In this document: positions 12,034 to 24,784 of the stretch, one piece after another
How the letters are laid out: each line of letters begins with the position of its first letter
Numbering within the stretch: position 1 is the first letter of the stretch
DNA from: Vanilla planifolia
Lineage: Eukaryota; Streptophyta; Magnoliopsida; Asparagales; Orchidaceae
Direction: 5' to 3'
NCBI GenBank assembly: GCA_023846275.1
Contig: CM043868.1
Location: 20,059,755 to 20,123,754 of the forward strand
Length of the DNA stretch: 64,000 bases
The notes under the pieces: generated by a model
What the model was told of the DNA's origin: nothing
The model's database searches: none
What the model saw: the letters and a program-made list of their open reading frames with translations, nothing else
Translations under genes and position numbers: made by a program

Positions 12034-15000
12034 TCTTGGAAAGACATCGATTGAGATGGTAAAAATATCCTAAGAGAGGATTCTATGTGAAATATGTAAA
12101 CTATTTCAGATATACTTTTGTAATTTTTATTTTCCATTTATTATGAATCTCTTTGATGAATTTGTTATAGAATTGTGAAATTTCTAGTTACTTTAAAAAT
12201 ATTTTTATTAATTTCTATTTATACAAATATATCAAAAATTAAAAATCATTCAAACTATTAATTAGTTGTGAAAGCTTTTATTTCTTTCTATTAACCTTTG
12301 GGAATGCAATGCAAACAGGGTTTGTGGTTAATTTTTTTTAGAATAATTTAGTTTATTAAATTTTTACTTTGATTTTAAACTTCTAAAATCATAAGTCCAT
12401 GTGTTTCATCGATGTGATTAGATGACATATATGTTGAATAGAAGAAAAATATGTGGGCTCAATAAATTTTATTTGTTCTTTCAAACATGTTTGATATGTA
12501 TAAAAGATTTACACATTTTGAGAAAATTTTTATTTTCAAAACATTTTTTTAGCTAATCACATTTAGTCATCCTTCACACATAGTTTTGAAATCTTAATTG
12601 AAGATATAAAAGTGTAATTGTTTGTCATGGAAACTTCATTTTTAAATGAAAACACTTATAGTAGTTTTAATTCTATATTATACATATTACTATCAATTGT
12701 TTCGATAATTAATTTGTTAAGTATAAAATAGTGCTATCAATATTTCATAAATTACACATTGCTATTGATCTTTTTTACAACTAAAATTAATATAATTCAT
12801 AACCAAAAAGACTAAAAATTAAATTATTTAATGAAGAGAATAAAAATAGTTTTGCTTGGAAGGCTCTAAAAAACATTATGAAACACTTATTATATATTTT
12901 ATATTTAATTTTAATTAGCTAATTATTCGTGAAAGTTGTGATTTATTAATACTTTTATTATAATAAAAGAGAAGCTTATTCTTTCCTTATGCTATTTTGA
13001 TTGTAGTCAGTGTGCTAAGAAGAATGAGAAATAGAGGACAGATTTGGAAAATAAAGAGTATGAGAAGCTTTTAAAGGGGTGATTTGTGGGAAAAAGAAAC
13101 CTTGAAGAGTCGTACCACCAATGTTCCTTGTAGCCCTAAATGTGCGAATGTGAGATGAATTGAGTTTTGTTGTTTAGAAAGAATTGGTAAACTTATATTT
13201 TTATTCGAGATTTTTCTTCTTTAGAATGTTATAGTGTTTTATAAGGGATTACTCGTGCCTAGATTGACTTTTGGTTAGGATTTGGGTTGAGATTTGCAAG
13301 TTTAAGTTTGTCGATTATGTTACACATGCTATACAATTGGCCTCGATATACCATATGATGAGAGAGATAGATGGTGCCATATGACTATAATTCCAAACTT
13401 GCACATTCCTTGGAGGATTAGATGGTACGATATTTTTGTGTGTATCATGTGACGTGAACTTTTTTAGCAGTTCTTTTAATGACACAATCTCTTTTTTTTT
13501 TCCTTCACATGCCCCATTTTTCTAATTTAAATCATTAAATTTCCCTAAAACTCTTATTTTCTTTCAAATTTGAAGCAAAGAGAACCTCTCATATATGTTT
13601 TTCTATTTAAAATATAAAATTTTAAAAAATGAGGATTTTAATGGAATGAAATGATGAAGTATGTAATAAGAAAAGAAAAAACAATTAAGTTTGTTTATTG
13701 ATGGTGCGAGAGAAATAGAAGTCCGCGATATCGATATTTAAATAGCATGATGCTTCAAATTATTGAAACTACAAATGAATTATGCAAAACCTGTCATTAC
13801 AAATTACAATGACATTTACAAAATATTTCATGAATATTTAAATTATACATATGCAAAACTTTGTGGTAAGACATACTATACTAAAACATTTTATCTTAAT
13901 AATTCAAGATATAATCAGGAGATGCAAATCCTAGTAATGAGACTATTTATATCAATAATGAAGGTAGAGTTCCTTAACAGTTTTGAGTTTGAAGGAAACA
14001 TTAATTTGATAAATTGACTAAATTTCTTTAACCACTTATGTGTATACCTCTAACTGTAAGAAAATATGAGGATGGACACTACATAGATAAGGTGCGGCAA
14101 AATTTTTGTATGATTGCAAAAAATTCTCAAATTTGCAAACAAATTTATTTTTTGATTATCTTGATAATATTTTAGCAAAAGCATTTCGGGAATTGTTCAT
14201 ACCTCCATTAATAAAGAATTGAATGTGGGATGAATTGAGTAGATTGTGTCAAGGAAGTTTGATTATTGTAGTTTATAAGAAAAAATTCTCATCTCTTATT
14301 AAATTTGCACCTAAGATTGTAGTTACAAAAAAGTAGAAAAATTATAAACAGACTCCACGATTCTATTAAAAAACTTATGGTTCGTTTATAGTTTAGTTTA
14401 TATTGAAATTTATTAGATTCACCTCATTAAATAGAGCAGGACTAAGTAGAAAGGGAGAAAAGGAGAAATCTAAAAAAAAGAATGACATCTGCTTTGGCTT
14501 ATGGGAGAGATCTAAATTCAAGAATCTAGTTACAAAAGAATTAGGATCATAATCTTCTAAAGGTCTGATGGAATCAAGAATTATTAAAAAGCTTAACGTA
14601 ATATTTTTTTTTATTAAATTTCAATGGAGTTTCCCACAAATTAAAGTCAACTAAATGCTTTATGTGTCAATAACCAAACCATATTTCAATACATTATCCT
14701 TTAAATTTTGAAGGAAATGAAAGTTGTGATATATTTTTTTTATTTTAGCTATTATAACTCTGCTCTTTAGGCTTTTCTAATTAAGAGTTAGGAAGAATAC
14801 ACATTTTGAAAAAAAATTCAATTTCTAAACAATTTTTAGCTAATAATGTTTAGACATTCATAATTTTTTTATTAAAATTAAACATTATTCGATATAATCC
14901 AAAAGTATCATTTCATTAAGAATCACAATAGATTATGTTTGTACTTTGAAAGACAATATTAATGTATTATTATGCAAAATTGCAAGAATTTACTAATTAA

Positions 15001-15227
15001 CATTATAGAAAAAACTTTAACAACAATTGTTTTGGCCATATTTGAAATTCAAATCAAAATCATTGATAGATGTTTAAAACCAATATCATGGTGAATGACA
15101 AGAAATTTTCAACAAGAGTTTGTAAACCATAAAAATTTGACTATAGTCATGATTCAAACCACCATGATGCTATCTCGAATTGTAATATAGTTTTGATTCA
15201 AACCACCAAAATGCTATAGTTATGATT
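12034..15227 (+). other. 3' flank and spacer of SWEET unit 1
   Basis: No recognised gene. An 84-codon open stretch at 13763-14017 recurs at 26516-26770 and, in altered form, at 47119-46877. Differences between the arms are mostly amino-acid-changing, so it does not look like a maintained protein. The first 980 bases are part of the block that is nearly identical at all four genes; beyond about 13012 the arms diverge. Confidence 0.5.
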
Positions 15228-16261
15228 CAAACTGTTATACCCGGTAAAAATTATATGTTTAATCTTCAATAATTCAATTGTGGCTTGGATGATTTCAGAT
15301 CGACAGTAGGATGAGCCAGGAGCTCAATTGGAGGCTATTGGGATTTCTGAAATTTTCTGGGGATTTTTCGGAGCACCGAGATTTTTTTTTAAAACCGGAA
15401 TTTGGTTTTTTTTTACGCGCTTGAACCGGACCGGAGCGATTCAGCGAAGGCGGGGCGGTTCGCCGAGGTGCGTTTGCGCGTGCGTTTAGATAAGCCGAGG
15501 ATAAGCGGATCGGACGGGCGAGATCAGCGGTAGAGATTAACCGGTTGATCGGGTGTTAAGCGGCGTTTTTGGAAGGTCAACCGGCGCTTAATGGGTCTTA
15601 ACGGGTTATTACCGGTTTAAGCCGGGTATTTAACCTAAACTGTTCGGCTGTTAGGGTTTCGAACGGCGGCTAGAGGCGAGGTGTTCGCGGCGAACGGCGG
15701 TAATTTCCGGCAGCCTTTCAAGGGGCTTTTGGTAACCGGAGGTTTGCGGGACAGAGGCGAGCATTTTGGTACCGGTTTCGTTCGGCGAGGAGCTGCGGTT
15801 GATCGCGTGCGAGCTTCACCGTCGTCGGCGAGCAAGGTAGGAAATTCAGATTTAAATTAGTTATTTAGTAGAAATTAAAAGCATGGAATATTTTGCTTAA
15901 TGAAACACAAGCATGTGGATGAAAAATCGGACTTAGTTGAATGCTAATTTGCGTCTTTTACAAATTTTGGATTTTCTGGAAAATTGCCCATTTCGTCGAA
16001 AAATTTAGTTAATGATTGAAACATTAGGATAGTACGAACATCGGATTTTGTTTCTCCTTGTTCGCGTTCGCCGGAAATCGACGGAAGGATTGGATTGGTC
16101 GGCGAATTGCGTCGGTTAGGGTTCGCGGGCATTGGACCGAGGAAGGAGAAGGGTTTAGATTAATTACGAAATTATTTAAGTAATTAATGGTATTTATATA
16201 ATTTTTATTAGTAATTATATTTAATTAAGCATCGACCGATTAACGGATTCTTAAGGAATTT

Positions 16262-16575
16262 GGTTCGGCGGTGTCGCGGTTCAGCGCGAGGTTTCCGAAC
16301 CGGCAGCGAAAACCGGTTCAGCGGGATTCTGCGCGGACAAACGGCGCGGAGGAAATTTTAATTCGGAAATTAATCCGAATTTTCGGAAAAAGGATATATG
16401 TGGAATTTAAATTTTATTGGTTCGGCGGTGTCGCGGTTCAGCGCGAGGTTTCCGAACCGGCAGCGAAAACCGGTTCAGCGGGATTCGGCGCGGACGAACG
16501 GCGCGGGGAAAAATTTAATTCGGAAATTAATCCGAATTTTCGGAAAAAGGATATATGTGGAATTTAAATTTTATT
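16262..16575 (+). repeat. 157 bp tandem duplication inside solo LTR 1
   Basis: Two adjacent units begin with GGTTCGGCGGTGTCGCGG at 16262 and 16419. They differ at a few positions, such as TTCTGCGCGG against TTCGGCGCGG and GAGGAAATTTTAAT against GGGGAAAAATTTAAT. A shorter TTCGGAAATTtATTCCGAA piece follows. Confidence 0.85.
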
Positions 16576-17302
16576 CGGAAATTTATTCCGAATTTCGGAA
16601 AATGGATAAAGGGCGGAAATTGATTTTTTGAATTTAAAAATTTCCTGAATTGAGAAAAAAGTGATTTTTAGAAATCACGTAGCCAAGTTGAAATTGACTG
16701 TTGGAAATTACCCATAAATTCAGTGCAGCTGGATTAGTTGGAAGGAAGTGTGACACTTGGGTGCTACCAGAATAGTCAGAATTTTGGTACAGTTTGTGTT
16801 GCTTGGATGGCAATGACATGGATTGAGTCAGTTTACTCAGTGTTGGCATATTTCATGGATTGGCATATCGGACTGGAATACTATAGGCCCTATATGATGT
16901 TTTAGGGTAGTTGTGGTAGGTAACTATGCGGTACAGACTTAGCTTCCACAGTATACATGTGGACTGGTATGCGCCTTGTTGTATCTGGACACATGTTGCC
17001 GAATATTGGAGTAGAGCTTGGCAATGACTGTAGGGGCGTGGCTTCTATGGAAATTGTTGGGAGAGGACTTCTTGGGACGGTGGCTGAGTCGATCTCTTCT
17101 GGTCCATGAGTGTAGGCCTGCGCGCCTGAGAGTGGCAGTGGCAGGGGTGACTCGCCGAGGCTAGCCAAGTGTGTAGGCCTGCGTGCCTGAGGGTGGCAGG
17201 GGTGTCTCACGTTGGCTAGAGATCTATGTGACTGGTTCTGTCTATAGTCTCCAGAAGATTGATTGACGAGAGACGCTGCGGTGTCGGGTGCTAGGCGTTG
17301 TG

Positions 17303-17404
17303 ATGCGTGCGCAGAGATGGGCGTGTCCCGCTGGCATGCTTTGCCTAGGCACCATGCGTGCGCAGAGATGGGCGTGTCCCGCTGGCATGCTGCCTGGGAG
17401 CACA
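17303..17404 (+). repeat. 51 bp tandem repeat inside solo LTR 1
   Basis: ATGCGTGCGCAGAGATGGGC followed by GTGTCCCGCTGGCATGCT occurs at 17303 and again at 17354. A looser pair with GTAGGCCTGCGxGCCTGAG lies just upstream at 17112 and 17172. Confidence 0.85.
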
Positions 17405-18242
17405 GAGGAGAGCTACTCTGGTGTGACTGGGGGTGACTGTGGTTGGTCAGAGTCTGGGACTGGGAGTGCCTTTCCACCCTACATTATTATGCTGTATTTC
17501 TATACTCTTGCTATTATCCTTCTCTTGCATGAGAGTTTTTTTTACTAGCTGTCTTTCCTACTGGGCGTAGCTCATTCCTTTATTATCTATATTTTTCCAG
17601 TGGCTCGGCAGACTTGACGCCACCCAGCTTTAGGTGGGATCGTGATCAGTAGGCTAGTGGAGGAGATCTGATCTGTGATTTTCTGAGACATTCTGGTTAG
17701 TAGATTGTTGCTGTTGGATGTATTCAGTGAGACTGTTATTCTTATGTCTTGTATTATGTGAGGGTGATTCTGACTCATGTACTCGTATGGATGATGTGGT
17801 ATTGATGGACTGTGATTTTTCATATGAGTTACATTTTTATACGCTATCTTATTTTCTATCTTGATGGTATGGTATGTGGAGCGCCATTTCATATCGGTGG
17901 ATGTTATATATTTTTTTGTTGATGGTGAGGTCATTACATGACAATGGAACTTAACCTTGGGGGTTCAGACTTCTATTAGATCGGTTCTCCTACCGGTATG
18001 GGTTAGAAGTATTGGGTCTAGTAGGAGTAACATTGCGCGAGTTCATCAGTTAATTCAGGAGTCATGAACCTGATTTGACGGTGTGCCCGGGAGATGGGAT
18101 CCACATAGTTAAGGAAAGTAGGTGTGTAATGATGTGTTATATCCTATGTTTTTCGTAGGCTACTCAGGTTGGTATGGGACGATCTGAGCTGTCTATATGT
18201 TAAAAAAAAAAAAAAAAAAAAAAAATGTCGTGTAACACAAAC

Positions 18243-18639
18243 AAATGTTGTTGTCGATCCATTGAGCCAGAGTGTTAGTGTTCATTAAGTGATATCAAGT
18301 TTTAAATACGCAAAATTAATTGTAGAAATAAATCATCATGAGTTGAATACAAACACAACCAATACTAGAAGAAGTAATTCACAATTAATTATTTTAATAG
18401 AGTGTTTGTAGGATTTGAAAAATGTCCAAGATCTACAAATTAAGATAAAAATTATTAAATAAAAAATTAATTTAATTGAAAGATTTTTATTTTATAAGAA
18501 TAAAATATGTATTCTTTTAACAATTGAGTGAAAACAAACTTTATTAAAAAAAAAGCTCATAGAATGAGATATGTAGTACATCTTCGAATCAAAATGATGC
18601 ATCATGACTTGAAGTAGTGATTTCTATTGAAATGTGTGA
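18243..18639 (+). other. Spacer between solo LTR 1 and integrase remnant
   Basis: AT-rich and without a recognised gene. It matches the reverse complement of about 45110-45500 in arm 2. Confidence 0.5.
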
Positions 18640-19889
18640 AATGGGTTGTACATGATTATGTCAGCAAATGTATTATAAGTCAAAAGGTGAAGGGAGAATG
18701 TGAAAGACCAAGTGGATTACAACAACCCTTTTTTTATTCTAGTATGAAAATGAGTGGAGATAAAACTACATTTTTAAATTAGATTACCAAAAATATGTCA
18801 AGGAAAAGATATTATATGGATAATTATCAATATGTTAACAAAATTAGCTCATTTTCTTCCAATAAGAATCATTTATTCAGCAAAAGGACTTGCGCCAAAT
18901 TATGTTGTTCAAATTGTGTGATTACATAAAGTATTGAAAGTAATCTTATTAGATAGAGATTTCAAATTTATCTTATAATTTTTGAGAAAGGCACATGAAT
19001 CATTTGGTTCTCAGCTAAAATTTAGTATAATATTTTATAATTAGATAGATAAATAGTCTAAAAGAATTGTAAAGATTTTAAAGAATATGTTATTATTAAG
19101 TATTCTAGATTTTTGTGGTGATGGTATAATCATCTTGCATTTTTTTTAATTTATTTATAATAATAGTTATCAATCTAGAATATAAATGATGACATAGGAA
19201 GCATTATATAGTAAGAAATATCAATCATCACTGTTTTGATGTGATGTAGGAGATTAAGCACAATTGGGGCCAAAATTGATTGTTAAAAATGACCTAAAAG
19301 ATTTAAAATGATTTAAAAAATAAAATAAAAAGCAAACAATTGTAAAGAAAAGTACTTTGATATAAAGTATAGAAAGGTAAAATCCTAAAAAAAGGAACAT
19401 TAATTCTTGAAAATGAATCATATGAAGAGAATAACCTTATGTAGTAGAGGAAGGTTGAATCTCAAGTATAGTAGGACTTTTTACAATTTAAAAAAGTGTT
19501 GGAGAGTTTGCATATAAAATAATGTTACGTCTACAATTGGCATGCATGCATAAATTATTCCACATTTGAAATCTATGAAAATACGTTGCTCATAAGTCAT
19601 ATGTAATGTAAAATGAAACAAACACTTTGAAAGTGCAACAAATCTTGGTTATGAGGTGAGGATGTTGCATCTTGAGTTATTCTGAATTTTTAGGATAAAA
19701 GTCCATAAGAATCCTAGTCAAAGATAATAAGTAATTAAGATAGAAAAATTTTCATATGATTAAAGTATAACGAATTAACCAAATAGAGTTTAAAGCTACT
19801 TAGGAATTTGAGAATGAGATGAGGATGTAGCATCTTGAGTTATTTTGAATTTTTAGGATAAAAGTTATACTTGGAGAGAAGAATTTTAA
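18640..19889 (+). pseudogene. Ty3/gypsy integrase and polyprotein tail, arm 1
   Basis: Read across stops, this gives a decayed gypsy integrase: CDYVSKCIISQKVKGE then RPSGLQQP (zinc-binding end and linker), followed by LTKLAHFLPIRIIYSAK, LLDRDFKF and, near 19150, NNSYQSRI. The order matches the catalytic core of plant gypsy integrases. The E-M-R..H-x-E-L-F tail occurs twice: a 50-base phrase with GAGGATGTxGCATCTTGAGTT lies at 19651 and 19814. Reverse transcriptase and earlier domains are absent. It leads into the LTR at 19890. Confidence 0.8.
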
Positions 19890-22340
19890 TGTATTCAAAT
19901 ATTCAAAACTAGGTGCAATTTGAATTTTCTTGTAAATTATGTCAAAACTTTAGGAAAAAATATTCTAAGATATAAAAATGAATATATAATTGGAAAGATC
20001 TCGTCGAGAAGAGTCTAACGATTTTTGCTTTGTTTTGCTCAAAATTCATTTTTAGCTATATATATATATATATATGAAAGTCTTTTTAGTTTTTCTAAAT
20101 AAAAATATAAATTTCTTCCTTCCCCATCATGTCTAATGCTTCTTCATGCACTTGTTGCCAATTTTGTGGAACCATCTAAAAGCTTCCTTGCTAATTTATT
20201 TGGCTGCGATTACCATTGGAACATTGATAAAAAAAAAAAAGAAGGATGAGTTGGTTCGACAACAAGGATCTGGTGAGTACCTAACTTGAATTCTATGCTT
20301 CTTGCTCTATTTATTTAATTATTGACAAGATATCAAATAATTTTATCCTAATTAAGATTTAATTAGCTATTAAGTTTGTTGCATGTAGAATCAATAATGT
20401 TTTGCATGCCTTGGTTTTGAGAAAAAGGCAAACTTAGGAGAGAGAAAGTGTTAGAATGAAAAGAGAAAAAAATTCATCAATTTGAAATAAGCTATGTTAT
20501 AAAAAAAATTACAAAGATTGATATATTGACATTTCATAATTTTTCTACATTACATTGAGACTGATGTTGCTTGATATTTTGAAATTAAGTTAGGAATTTG
20601 GTTGGCAACAAGCTAAGTATGAAAAATGAGGAAAGATTGAGATGTGCGAATTTAAAATGAATATTATGCATATGTATGACCTATGGATGCATGCTAGATG
20701 TTACAAGTAAAACTGAACCCTTCTTAATGATTGGGAAGATAATTGTATTATTGAAATAAGAAGCCCAAAAAGGTATATAAGGATTAAGAGTTTTGTTATA
20801 TATTAGTCTGTAAATATTAGTGGATCATGTGACTGAGATTCGTTATCAAGACCAAAGCTAGTGATCAATAGACCACATTATTGAGCTTTGGTTCAAAAGA
20901 TTTATTCAGGTGAATTATTGGAGAAAAAAAACATGGGTATGCATTAAAAAATTAAGATAACTAAAATAAGAATATTAAATCACTGTCTTAAGAGAGTGTA
21001 AGAGTTGCAACATGATCATCATAACATTTACTTAATTAAGTGAAAACAAATATTTTTAAATACCATATTAGAAGAAAAAAATAAAAATAATCCTAAATAA
21101 CATTTTATGCTATTTTTTCACATATGAAACATTTCATTTCACCACAAGATTCAATCTGAGGTTTACAATGCTTATCGTTTCTTTTTAGGCCTTTTATTTT
21201 AATACATTTTAACCCTACTTACAATTGTTTAAATAGTGTTATATACATATACTTTTTATTGTATTTCATTTGCTGAGCCTATGATGGTTTACATAGGCTG
21301 TTTTAGCACTAACATTTCATGTATATTTGGAGCACAACGTCAAGAACGACAAAAATGAGTACAACCACTAAATGAGGTTTAAAATATCAAAAGTTTTTGA
21401 TAAAATGTTCTATATCTCTATATTAAGAAATTATGAAATTTTATATTGTAAATGTTTGAAATGTAACTCTAAAAACAAATGCTTGGACAAAGTATGGTCG
21501 TGCACATAAGTTGTGGTGATGTTTTGTAGCTATTCACAGTTGATAATTATTAACATAAACTATATGCATAATTTATTATTTTGTATACATAAAATGGCTA
21601 CTGTTATATAATGAAAACATATACAAAATGTAAGAAAGACTCTATCCATTTAAATAATAAAACTTAGGATAAAATATCATTTTTATGGGAATATAATGAT
21701 TTAAATTAGAAAAATTGAATAAGTGGCAAAAAAAGTAAGAAACTAAGGTCATAACCATGCTAAACATCCATGTTTTAAAAATAATTTTTCTATACAATGA
21801 TATTTATTGTATTATTTATTATTTTTTGATGCAAAGTGATGAACGCCTTTTTTAAGATGTTGTATGATACCATCTGATAATTGGACCATATAATAGGGCC
21901 ATGAGATCTATAATGAGCTTGAAGAGATGGAGGTCATTCCATACAAATTAAGAATGGTAAAGTTGTTCTTTGTGTATTGTTTAATATAATGATAACACAT
22001 GGTATAATGTGAAGGAATGAAAATCCTGAGTTTACGAGAGTGCTTAATTTATAAGTTTTGTGTTGTATTTTATATGATGACTATGTTATATTATTTTGAT
22101 AAATTATGTATCCATGTACTATACCAATTTTTATATTATATGAGAACTTTTAGGTTATTTGTATTAATTTTTTTTAGAAATTTTATTTATGATTATATTA
22201 GGATTTCTTATATATTATTATCACATTTGCTTGTTTTTTTGGGTCTTTAATATTTTTTGCTTACCCTTTCTTTACCTAATAATTTGGTACTTTTGAGTTT
22301 TATAATAATCTTATTAAGGTTAAGTTAATGGGGCGTGACA
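19890..22340 (+). repeat. Gypsy 3' LTR, arm 1 copy (2451 bp, internally deleted)
   Basis: It starts TGTATTCAAATATTC just after the integrase tail and ends GGGGCGTGACA. The arm 2 copy at 43862-40615 is 3248 bp. The missing part lies near 22020-22035, where GGAATGAAAA meets TCCTGAG, with AAAA shared at both break points. An (AT)n run at 20056-20075 is near the promoter-like part, and a donor-like CTG|GTGAGT occurs at 20272/20273. The element's 5' LTR is not found in either arm. Confidence 0.75.
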
Positions 22341-23613
22341 GTCAGGGTTCAAAATAATACCAATAGTCTACAATTGTAATAGCTTTAAGAGCGTCTATTT
22401 AGGGATCAATACTATAACACACATAGATGCTTATTTTGGATACACAAATAATTACCTTGGCGTGAAAATTAAACTTTTGTTTCAAACCCTTCTTAGGTAA
22501 TGCAACCCCATGATTCTGAAAAAATTTAAAATTAAGATTAATTTATGGTAAATTATATAAGAATATTAATCATGTTAGATGAATATGATAGAAAATGACA
22601 AAACCCATAATTATTAATTTTTTGGGGATTCTGAACAATCCCATTAATTATTAATTTTATCAATTCAAATGGCCAATAATTGTAAAACAAAAAAATATAT
22701 TAAAAAGTCTTGTTAATTAAAGTCTCGTTTTTAATTTTAAAAATAATTACTTTATTTCTTTAACTTTGAACATTCACAGAAATTCAATTGGAGTTCTAAA
22801 TATCACAAAACAAATATCTTAAAATTTTTAAATTTAAAAATGTCCTTTATGTGTGGATTGCTCCGTTAAAAACTTAAATTACCAATATCTCTATATATAT
22901 GCGTACGTTCATTACCAATATCTCTATATCTATGAGTACGTTCGTGTAAATGGTATAAGAATAAAAACTTAAGATAAAAAGAATTTGAATAAAATATAAA
23001 TAAGAAATAAGAAAGGGAATAATTAGCTAAATAGCCAATTAATTTATAAGATCATGAGCAAAATAATATAAGAATATGATAAGATTTGTTTTATTACTCT
23101 ATCTTATGATTGTTATATTTAATTTAATTTAAGTTTTATAATATGATTAGAAATTGGAAAAAGGTTTTATAATTTTATTTGAAAAAATAAAATCATTTTC
23201 ATGAATTATTAACTAATTTTTATTACTATAATAACAAATCATTGCTAATGACAATTATCAACTAAATCCAAAAACCACCTTCCCATATGTCTAAAAACAA
23301 ACAAAATATTTTAAAAGATAATTCAAAGATTTCGTAAAAAAAAATTCCTAAGAAAAGCTTTGTATATTTTTAAGATAGTATTTGCTAATATGAGCTTTCT
23401 ACAATACTAGAAGCACTTGAAGTTTTAATGTTTCCCAAATGACTTGAGCTGGCCTTGAACTTGTCCATCCCGTAGAGTAGACGTCCGAACAGCGCTTGAA
23501 AAAGCAGCTCAATTTTGAATTTTAAAAATTATTATAAACAAAAATGACTTATGCCCTTTATTTATTCCTCATTAGTTCTTAAGATATACATCCTTTCCCG
23601 CCGTCTGTAATAA
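22341..23613 (+). other. 5' flank of SWEET gene 2
   Basis: No gene. From 22877 it is nearly identical to the flank of gene 1, including a tandem pair with ACCAATATCTCTATATxTATG (22885 and 22914). The stretch 22341-22876 is nearly identical to 40060-40614 in arm 2 but not to the flank of gene 1. Confidence 0.6.
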
Positions 23614-23815
23614 GTCAACTCATTAGCCTTCGAAATGAATGAATTTAGAGCATTCAAATGGTCAAAATACTTTATTAAAAAAAGTAAGAAAGCAAGACAA
23701 CCGTAGGGAAGACTCATTACCTATATAAGATTATCCTGTATTTGGCCGTCCACAAAGCCACAGACCATTTAGATATCTCCCAGCTCTCCAGCCCTCATCT
23801 CCTCTCTCAGCTGCC
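23614..23815 (+). promoter_or_regulatory. SWEET gene 2 core promoter and 5' leader
   Basis: The TATATAAG box is at 23722-23729. Spacing to the ATG and the two reverse-strand TTGAC cores are as in gene 1. Unlike gene 1, the identical upstream sequence continues another 0.8 kb in common with gene 3. Confidence 0.55.
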
Positions 23816-24784
23816 ATGGTTTCCTCTGACCAGTTTCGTTTCGCTGTTGGCATTATCGGCAACGCTATTTCCCTATCCCTCTTCTTATCCCCAGTGTAAG
23901 CAAGCCCATGCATCTGTGATATTATGTACTCCATAAGACATAAGCTCATTTCTCTTCTTTAAAATGCAGGCCGACCTTCATAAGGATTTGTAAGAACAAG
24001 TCCGTGGAGCAGTTCTCTCAAATCCCCTACATAGCCACGCTCCTTAATTGCATGTTATGGATGCTCTATGGCCTTCCTATTGTCAAAACTAATAACATCC
24101 TGGTGCTCACCATCAACACTGCCGGCACTGCAATTGAACTCACCTACGTCTTCATTTACATCATCTACTCCAATGGCCCTAAGCGGCTCCACACCATCCT
24201 CCTTTTACTAGCAGATATTGCCTTCGTCGGCTTGGTTGCCACCCTCGTCCTTTCCCTATTTCCCACACACGACAAACGCACGCTTGTCATTGGCATCGTC
24301 TGCGTCATCTTTTGTATCATGATGTATGCTGCACCCCTATCAGTTATGGTATGCTTGATGCTCATTATATTATTTAACTATTTATCATCTTCATTATATG
24401 TTATTAATAAGGAAAATTATGATGTAGAAAACTGTTATCAAGACGAAGAGTGTGGAGTACATGCCACTGTTCCTATCATTAGCGTCCTTTTGTAATGGGC
24501 TTTGTTGGACCGTATATTCTCTGCTTCGTTTCGATATCAATATACTAGTAAGTAATCTTATGTTTTTCTATTTCTTAACATTTTTATAACGATTTAATTA
24601 TAGCATTTAATAATTCATTTTATTACAGATTCCAAATGGCATTGGGTTGGTGTTTTCTGTGACCCAATTAGTCATGCATGTAATGTATTACAAGTCTACA
24701 AAGAGACAACTCGCTGAGAGAAAGCAAGCTAATGTGGCACTGGCCTCTAATGTGGCCAAAGAAGACAGTTCCAATCAAGTTTAA
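23816..24784 (+). CDS. SWEET sugar transporter, gene 2 (intact, four exons)
   Basis: Exons are 23816-23895, 23970-24348, 24428-24547 and 24629-24784, encoding the same 244-residue protein as gene 1. No coding or intron difference from gene 1 was seen. Both MtN3 repeats, all four helix prolines and the sugar-pocket residues are present. The gene is in tandem with gene 1 and convergent with gene 3, whose stop codon is 13.4 kb away. Because the transcribed parts are identical, expression of the four genes could only be told apart through distal flanks. The identity could also reflect assembly duplication. Confidence 0.92.

Larger units (their letters stand above)
15233..18237 (+). mobile_element. 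Solo LTR 1 (3005 bp), gypsy-like
   Basis: The insert starts TGTTATACCCGG and ends GTGTAACA, so its ends are the inverted pair TGTTA/TAACA. It is flanked by CAAAC on both sides (15228-15232 and 18238-18242), the 5 bp target duplication of an LTR element. The arm 2 counterpart at 45503-45507 has one CAAAC and no insert. It carries no coding domain. The first 600 bases are strikingly GC-rich against the AT-rich surroundings. A donor-like AAG|GTAGGA lies at 15836/15837, and an A tract of about 24 bases sits 17 bases before the right end. Size and form fit a solo LTR left by recombination of a long-LTR gypsy element; the family is not proven. Confidence 0.9.

Noticed and set aside
13763-14017. 84-codon open stretch repeated at 26516-26770 and 47119-46877
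   Set aside because: The two arm 1 copies are identical by recent duplication. Against arm 2, most base changes alter the amino acid, and the start shifts, so there is no sign of protein selection.
16271-16631. Overlapping open frames of 77-98 codons in solo LTR 1
   Set aside because: They come from the GC-rich 157 bp tandem repeat read in two frames; the arginine-rich text repeats with the DNA.
16902-17477. 191-codon minus-strand open frame in solo LTR 1
   Set aside because: It lies across short tandem repeats in a non-coding LTR and has proline, serine and histidine-rich low-complexity text without a family.
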